Shown here in pieces: positions 57,395 through 64,000 of a DNA stretch of 64,000 nt. The DNA lies in assembly GCF_963678975.1 (NCBI RefSeq), contig NC_089280.1, positions 19,769,863 through 19,833,862 on the forward strand, written 5' to 3'. Both the position numbers and the translations under genes were made by a program. The stretch is from Dysidea avara. Lineage: Eukaryota > Porifera > Demospongiae > Dictyoceratida > Dysideidae. The notes under the pieces are model-generated. The model ran no database searches, was not told where the DNA came from, and worked only from the letters and a program-made list of their open reading frames with translations. Positions within the stretch are counted from its first letter, which is position 1; each line of letters starts with the position of its first letter.

Positions 57395-58117
57395 TCAATG
57401 TACCTGATCCCAAATGTTTTGCAGACCATTTTCTGAAACAAATCTTATCATCCACCACACAGAAGACTGATGAATTGCTTCAAAACCACATGGAGCTATC
57501 GTGACTATAATTTCAGTTAGCGTGAATGTACATGATATAACTCTGCGTGCTCGAATGAGTGTACTCAATGTACTAGGAAGTTCCATGTGGCTTTCCTTGT
57601 ATGACCACTGCTGTTTACAAACTCTTGCTATATGGCCTCGCTTTCCACATGTATAACACTTTTTTGTCTTTAGTCGGCATTCAGCTGGCAAGTGCTTGCC
57701 TCCACAATGATAGCAATTGTCCATCATAACAATGTTAGCCCTCTTGCTGACAAGCCGACTCTTACTGGATAGTCTAGCTCGGCCGATTTTAAGGCCGGCC
57801 ATCTGCACATTGCTTTTTGTATAAACCGACCCTGTTTCACCACCAAGACATTCACTGGCGTTAGTTAAAATGGCGGTCTTCACTTTACTAGCGAGATCGT
57901 TGAAAGACAAACCATTTAAACCCTGAGGAGTAACCAATTCGCTGATTGAACGAAATGCCACTGGGCCACAACAAGCTAAGAAAATATCTCGTCTTTTGGT
58001 ATCTGCAATGTCATTAGCGTTGAAAATGTAGCTACACCTCTCCACATACTGTGATAACTCCTCTTCTTGAGGATTGAAGGCAGAGAGTGTCCCAAAAAAC
58101 GTCACGTCTTGATACAT
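57395..58117 (-). CDS. Orphan gag-like protein of an LTR retrotransposon (Ty3/gypsy type)
   Basis: 240 residues from ATG at 58117. The N-terminal half has the capsid-like pattern of gypsy-type Gag (FNPQEEELSQYVERCSYIF, DTKRRDIFLACCG). Two CCHC zinc knuckles follow at about residues 133-160: CYHCGGKHLPAEC (CX2CX3HX4C) and CYTCGKRGHIARVC (CX2CX4HX4C), for binding genomic RNA. The last 70 residues show no protease motif (no DTGA), and no RT or integrase follows on the minus strand before 57000. No LTRs were found. It is either a truncated copy or a gag kept without pol; the frame is intact over its full length. Confidence 0.7.
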   Translation of the reverse strand: MYQDVTFFGTLSAFNPQEEELSQYVERCSYIFNANDIADTKRRDIFLACCGPVAFRSISELVTPQGLNGLSFNDLASKVKTAILTNASECLGGETGSVYTKSNVQMAGLKIGRARLSSKSRLVSKRANIVMMDNCYHCGGKHLPAECRLKTKKCYTCGKRGHIARVCKQQWSYKESHMELPSTLSTLIRARRVISCTFTLTEIIVTIAPCGFEAIHQSSVWWMIRFVSENGLQNIWDQVH

Positions 58118-59140
58118 GGAGCCAGAGATAAAACTTTAATGTGCGAATTTATAAAAAGCAGAACGGGAAGCAGAAGCAAGAATGTCTGTCCTAGACAACA
58201 CACCACCAAGGTAGTCTTTGCAAGTTCATAACTGTGTAACTATTATCTCGTTGATACCGCTAAAAGTTCTGAAATACTGGATTTGAAAGTTCTGCCTAGC
58301 TCGAGCATTCTTAGGCTGTTGAATTTGCCTCGGAATTTGCAAGGGGTGGTCAGGACCAATAGACCCATCTGCCACCGGGATCAAGGTTTTTGATTGACGA
58401 AAATATACCTTGATCAACGAAAATATATCTTGATCACTTAATTTAGCCTTAAAACAACCTTGATTGCTTGATAATTTAGCACATATTTTCGTAAATGCTC
58501 GTTTTGTTTGCAAGTTAGCTTAATCAACACTTTCGAAGACATCTTGATTGCTTGATTGACAGTATTCAGTGCTAATTTACCTCTTGATTGATTTTGATCC
58601 CAGTCGCAGATGGTTATACAGGACTATTGGTAGTGACTACCCCTTGATTTGTAAGTAGACAGGTCTCCCAATGTTTACAATACCCTTACCAGGTGAAGTC
58701 ACGGATGTACTACTTTAACCACAAAAGCTCATTAAAAATTAACATTGCATAAGTGGTTCAGGTCAGAATTTAAACATGTAGCTAATTGTATCTCTCTCTG
58801 AATGTGTTTCCATCACTCTCTCTAGCTACATAATATAACACACGAAGTGTGCTTTGTACATAAAATTTTTGTGGTAGTCAATCTCTTGTAGCTATTCGAA
58901 TATAATATGAGTTGTAACAATTATAATAATACTGTATACTAGGGATTATGGAGGTCTGCATTTTCTCACGTAAAAATGTTGACCAGAAACCAGCTTCACA
59001 ATACCTTCATGGTGCCTTGTAATTGGCGGTATAGGTTAGGCCAAAAGTGCCTTCAGTAAAACCTGAAACACTTTTACAATTGGTTGCCACATTTTTTCCT
59101 TTGGGTGTGCACCTGGTTTACTGAAATTGTTTTCATAAAA
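58118..59140. other. No gene recognised
   Basis: Contains repeated CTTGATC(A/G)-ACGAAAATATA and CTTGATTGCTTGATT motifs at about 58385-58565 and a diverged copy of the 45180-45515 repeat near 58980-59075. No coding or RNA gene is seen. Confidence 0.4.
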
Positions 59141-59200
59141 GTGTGTGCGTGCGTGCGTGCGTACATGCGTGCGTGCGTGCGTACATGCGTGCGTGCGTAT
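59141..59200. repeat. (GTGC)n microsatellite
   Basis: GTGCGTGCGTGC runs are broken twice by GTACAT. The Cys/Val/Arg or Thr/His/Ala open frames across it are artefacts. Confidence 0.9.
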
Positions 59201-59765
59201 ACCTATCCACCTATGTTTGCCCGTATGCACCCACGTGAGCAAAATCATAATAATGGTAAAGCAGCTTTTACATAAGAAGTAAAAGTGAAATGAAGTCTGT
59301 ATTAAACTTCTGCACATGTAAACTTTGCTCTGAGGTGATTTCTTTCCGGCGGTCTGAAATACGGATGTGGCGACTCTCCGCAGACTTTGTGAATTACCTT
59401 CCCTTCGGGGTTTTACAGACAATTAACAACTGAAAAACAATGGTGCAGACGTTGTAGACTACTAGGAATAGCCTATCGTACGCAAACGAAAATGAAGAGC
59501 AGCTTTGAGGCTTTGTTGAGAGAATTTGTGGGAAAAACATGATAGTCAAACTATAAAACAGTTTAAAAGGTACTTCTGTACATAATATGTTGGTAAAAGC
59601 GGTTTGTTTAACAAGCGCTTCCTTAGCAGTGCATAGCAACGCCATTAAAAGAATTACAAAAATTTCATGAATTACAAAATACAAAAATTGCATGCTAATA
59701 ACAATGTATTATTTCACAACCAAAACCATAGGCGGTGGAAAGGGGGGGGCTGAAAACCGCGATGA

Positions 59766-60004
59766 AGATCGAGATACTCTAATAGAGCAGTCACTCTAAT
59801 AAAGCACACAGTATTAGAGCAGTGTGTAGCGAACTATGTAAGGATTTTTATGTAGTTTATCAACTATGAATGCATAGCTGGTGAGGTGGGCAACTATTGT
59901 CAGCTGGTTGCGACCTTTTTTTTTTTTGGTCTCACCATACCAAACCAGAGACTAAGTCTGGGTCAGCCCAGCCCCCCTCATATCAACTACTTCCTCCGCC
60001 CCTG
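59766..60004. repeat. Dispersed repeats
   Basis: 59769-59792 carries GAGATACTCTAATAGAGC as at 46405-46422. About 59880-60004 matches 3795-3930 (CAACTATTGTCAGCTGGT, T tract, GGTCTCACC, ending CCGCCCCTG). Confidence 0.55.
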
Positions 60005-60106
60005 ACCAAAACTATAAAAATAGTAATACATAGTTGGTTAATTCCAGATGTGTTAGCTAGCTGCATGACGCCTGGTTTTTAGAAGTAGCACATCAACTTG
60101 TTTTAA

Positions 60107-60870
60107 TTCAGTAGAATTTTCTATTGACTGATTGCCTGACTGATGCCTTCAGACAATGATAATGGCTAAAGCTACAGGCTTGATATTTTTCACTGTTTGA
60201 CATTGCTCAAGCCCAACAGGTGCCTTTTGGCATACTGCAGTACATACAATGCATGCTTCATGGACTTCCAGGGGAGGGGTGTACCTGCATCCTCCTTTGT
60301 GTTCCATTCATCTTTGCTGACAGTACAAGGTGTCAACAATTTGCAGTAGCATGTAATGGAAATCGTCTGTATTTTCCATAGTGGTTGCAGAGGCACTTCT
60401 CAAACTGTTCTTCATTTGTATTGCTGTGAAACGGATATATCATAAACAGATATTGCCTGTAGTGTCTCTCTAGTAGCTATGAAGGTAAGTCCCTACACAA
60501 TTCAAACAGGAACTTACTCCGCAAACTTCTGCACACTGGGATTTAAAATATTTAAAACCCATATACTTGGATGACATCATTGCTATAGTATTACACTCAT
60601 AACGGGATATAGCTATAACTTGAAATTTAACAATAATAAACTATAAATTATACTCTACACTGAAGGTTACAAGTACACTACTTAGGAAGTGTACAATACA
60701 TTGTATCATATACATGGCTTAGCCTGACAGAAACTATACTGAAACCAAAGCATAATGGCCACTTCACTTTTCAGATAGTAATGATAGTTGGGGCATGCGT
60801 TCACATGATAGCATTAAGTCCGACACCATTCTTTCTTTTGATGCAGCACGTGTGGTTTCACCACTCATAA
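60107..60870 (-). repeat. Coding-like repeat family, copy 2
   Basis: 60107-60440 aligns with 45518-45870, including the minus-strand coding similarity VSKDEWNTKEDAG. About 60740-60870 aligns with the tail of the family (CCACTTCACTTTTCAGATAG, GGTTTCACCACTCATAATAG) seen at 46215-46270 and 47035-47130. About 300 bases of other sequence lie between the two parts. Confidence 0.6.
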
Positions 60871-62862
60871 TAGTGTTACAATAACTAGGAATAACAACAG
60901 TAAAAAGCATAAATTGTTATTGGATTATTTGTGTGTTACTGTATATGGGATATTTGTCACCGTTAAGAGGAAAATCCATGCCCAAGCAACACGAATGCAG
61001 TGATTAATTGAATCATACGGTTTCATACCTATGTTGTTATTGGATTATAGGCTCCAGAACATTCTTTTAAAATGGCTATGATTTTAATGCTGGCACAAAA
61101 GTTTGACTACAATAGAACGGACACTTCCTGTAACTGACACCTCCTGATTATAGACACTACACCATGGTGCCTGCTATACTCTCATTTTTCGCAGCATATA
61201 GTACAATGGACAACTCTTTAGAGACAACCTATGAGTATCCCTGTCATGCATTAAATACAATGCCCAAACCTTGTGGTCCCTACTATATAGTACTATTCTA
61301 CTGTATGACTAAACCTTGATTTAAAATACAATAAAATTTCACAGTGTAGAACTGTACTGTAACTTCATTTACAAAACAGCTGCACTGAGTACTCACATGT
61401 CTTGGTCAGTATAGCTCAAGTTGGAAGGACTTTTGTGGAGCTAGTGTACCATATACATACAAATTTTTGAGGGACGTAATTTTTGTGGATTTCGATTGCT
61501 TGGGCGTCCATGAAAAACCAAAGGGTCACTAGCTCTATGCTTTCTAATAGGTAGCCTCAATGTGATCCTTGAAATAAAACTGCAAAAATTCTAAAATTTG
61601 TCAACCTGCAAAGATTATATCCCTTGAAAATTCATATGTGGTAGTGTCTGTATTACAACTTTTGCGTGTGTATGTGCGTGTCTATGTTTGTATCTGTCTG
61701 TCAGTCTGTCTGTCCAATATACCACTACATATCTTAGGAGAAGGGTGATACTGTTACCGTATCGGATAAGAAAAGGCCATGATACCATCTAGAGTTAGAT
61801 GACAGCTGATTCATAGCATCATTCTGTTATTTCCTGCCTTCACTAATGTGACAGTAGAACCTCATTTTAGCATGTTTTGCCAACCTACTTTCCAAAAGAA
61901 ATTTCATTTACTATCACTTTATTCATTAAATTTTTAACGTACAATCCATACTGTTTGTACCGTGATATACCGCCTCATAATGTATGTACAAATTTTGGAG
62001 GTGTGGGATTTTCATAATAGCAGTGAGAGTTGTGTTTCTAAGATAGCTTCCCCTGTTGTGTGCATCCAAATCTTATAAGGATGATTTTTTTATCATCAAT
62101 GAAATTGACAGAGTTTATCTGTTGTGCATACACATGTGGTGCATCGTGCTTCAGTGACTGTTTTATTAGAGTGTTTTGTCTGTTGCATATGTGTTCTTTA
62201 CAAAGAGCATTAGGTCAAAATAGAAAAATAGCAACTTATTTCACTATTGTTTGTAGTTGTTCAATTAGTTACCACTAAGCCTTGGTCTGGTTGTTACAAT
62301 TTACGATTTAAACCTTAAATAAACTTCCAATATGGGATGAAATTCCTTGTCTGCATGTCTTCTGGTATCAAGACTCACGGTAGTGAGTCACGAGGCCTAG
62401 AAGCACAAAGCGCGTGCCCACAATAATATAAACACACGACCACTACTGTGAGTCATTTACATGAGGGATCGATTACACAATCTTTTAAAATCCGCATGGC
62501 GAAATCTCAGGCTTACTAAAAGATTCCACCTCGAAACCAGGGACATGTAACCTTTGTATAATGAGTAACTACCACACGAAAAGGCAGGCGAATTGTTGGA
62601 GTAGCTTGTTCCATCGCCCACCCATTTACCATGCCTTCATTAAATTATTTATTCAAATGTGCATCGTTCTTTTTTTCATTTTCTTCGTCATCGCATCCCA
62701 TTGAAGTGATTTTCTTTCAACCATGAAGTCATATTGTAAAAAGGCTGCGGCTATCAGGGGCTTTTTACACAATGTATCTGTGCATTTAATTTCGCTAAAA
62801 GTTGTTTGTTAGTTTATGAGATCGCTTTTGTGCTCTTTGAAGATTCAAACTTGCCGCCATGA
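60871..62862. other. No gene recognised
   Basis: A lone pogo-like end is at about 61853, a TCTGTCTG-rich tract at 61690-61715, and a TTTTATTAGAGTG motif at 62161-62173. No domain or RNA gene is seen. Confidence 0.4.
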
Positions 62863-63009
62863 TGTCGAGGTGTGAGGCGCCCGCCTCAATTCCCAAACAG
62901 CGTGGAAGTGATCATGAAGGAAATGGGCAAGGTCATTGGCCATAGCGAGCTGGCTGAGTTGATGGACACTGTGCTGTCAACTCTTGGTTTAATTGTGAGC
63001 AGTCACTGA
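62863..63009 (+). CDS. Possible short exon
   Basis: The open stretch between TGA at 62860 and TGA at 63007 encodes VEVIMKEMGKVIGHSELAEL followed by MDTVLSTLGLIV. The composition is that of a folded helical protein, and GTGAGC at 62995 could be a splice donor. An upstream ATG in another frame (62859) sits after GCCGCC but gives only a short peptide. The family is not recognised. Confidence 0.3.
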   Translation, partial: CRGVRRPPQFPNSVEVIMKEMGKVIGHSELAELMDTVLSTLGLIVSSH

Positions 63010-64000
63010 TTTGTTTTAATTCCGCCACGGTATGCCTCCACTGACTCGTCAGCGTGACTCCGGCCCATGCAGGGCCGTACATAGCAATAGCCAGCTGTTT
63101 CATACCTACTGTAGTGATACAGTTGAAGTAATTTACTGCTACATTACCTTCGCACGTCTCTAATCCCGCCCCAGCTCTTCAGTGCCTGTGAAACTTCAGT
63201 GTTGACTTAAAAAGCCAGCATCAGCACATCACCTTTCAGTCACAGCACTCGTAGACCCTCATGCAACCACCCACAATTATGGAAACTCTTTAATGATAGC
63301 ATGATATATTGTAATAGTAAACATTTACATTATGATGATCCCATAAAATTTATAAAAAAAAGAAGAAAAAAAGACTACAGTAGCACAAGAAGCCAGATAC
63401 ACTAGTGTTTGGCTATGAAGTACCACCAAGAGGTCATAATACAGTAGTGGGATCTTGGTACCACATATTGTTTTTTCTTCACCATTTGCGTGATTTGTCC
63501 ATTGACCATAAACTCACCCGCCAACAGTCACATCAGTATCCACCCTGCATATACAGAAAGGGATACAGTATGGTAAGGCACAGCTAACTAAAAACATGTA
63601 ATCATATAGTCAGACTAACGTCAAATATGTATATTGTGTGTGTAGCATATGTGTGTACATATTGTTATTCAAGCTGAGTATGTGTCTAGGCCAGTTCTTA
63701 AAATCCAGGACCCTGCCATTGTCCCACACCTAATATGCACTACACACATACACCAACATTCCAATTATACTCACCACATGTTGTAGTTGGACTTCAACCA
63801 GCGTACTTTACAAAAGTCTTTATGGTCAGGAGGTCCTACGTAGGTTCCTTGGGTTGATCAGATTGAGGCAGGTCTTGTATGGGAGGAGACAGCAGATAAA
63901 ACAGTGTGACTAACACCTATACAACATGAGCATCACATCATTTTATACACATTAAAGTGGGCATCCCACATAGCCATTCCCAAGATGTATTATTCAGCAT
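63010..64000. other. No gene recognised
   Basis: No domains, RNA genes or element ends could be identified up to the end of the window. Confidence 0.4.

Overview
This is animal nuclear DNA: AT-rich, low in coding density and packed with transposon copies. The likely source is an early-branching metazoan such as a demosponge. That guess rests on the style of the repeats and a few exon-like fragments, and no single feature proves it. No complete host protein gene is visible.

The core of the window (about 6.4-30 kb) is a set of non-LTR retrotransposons of the restriction-like-endonuclease (RLE) type, inserted in U2 small nuclear RNA sequence. A U2 5' half lies at 6460-6497 and a structurally intact U2 3' half at 17248-17395, in the same orientation. 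Between them lie element A (one long open frame, 7310-11641, cut off at the start of its endonuclease), a 261-bp duplicated scrap, and element B (broken frame, but with endonuclease, 3' UTR and U2 junction kept). A second, diverged U2 5' half at 19591-19628 is followed by mosaic element C and then, head to tail, element D. The same 19-bp U2 sequence (nt 40-58) stands before A, after B and exactly between C and D. It therefore acts as target site and target-site duplication, and tandem insertion has happened repeatedly at one U2 position. The protein layout is C2H2 fingers, a Myb-like region, a second finger pair, a proline-rich repeat region, an Arg-rich linker, RT with YADD, a CCHC knuckle and a PD-type RLE. 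U2 targeting together with this layout fits the Utopia lineage described in the literature.

The rest is mostly non-autonomous DNA transposons whose ends and target duplications can be read directly: hAT-type (8-bp duplications) at 2317, 18643, 28846, 32611 and 49406; PIF/Harbinger-like (TAA or TTA) at 4160, 5275, 41734 and 45891; pogo/mariner-like (TA) at 33221, 34175, 35870 and 48422. There are also long hairpins, a 1.7-kb array of about 30-bp units (38.8-40.5 kb), a decayed Helitron helicase on the minus strand (50.6-51.9 kb), a tRNA-like SINE, an orphan LTR-retrotransposon gag on the minus strand (57.4-58.1 kb), and a few host exon-like segments: a possible CARD-like exon, a SAMD3-like gene fragment caught inside element D, and a Cys-rich C-terminal exon. 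Positions of repeats and decayed copies were read by eye and may be off by several bases.
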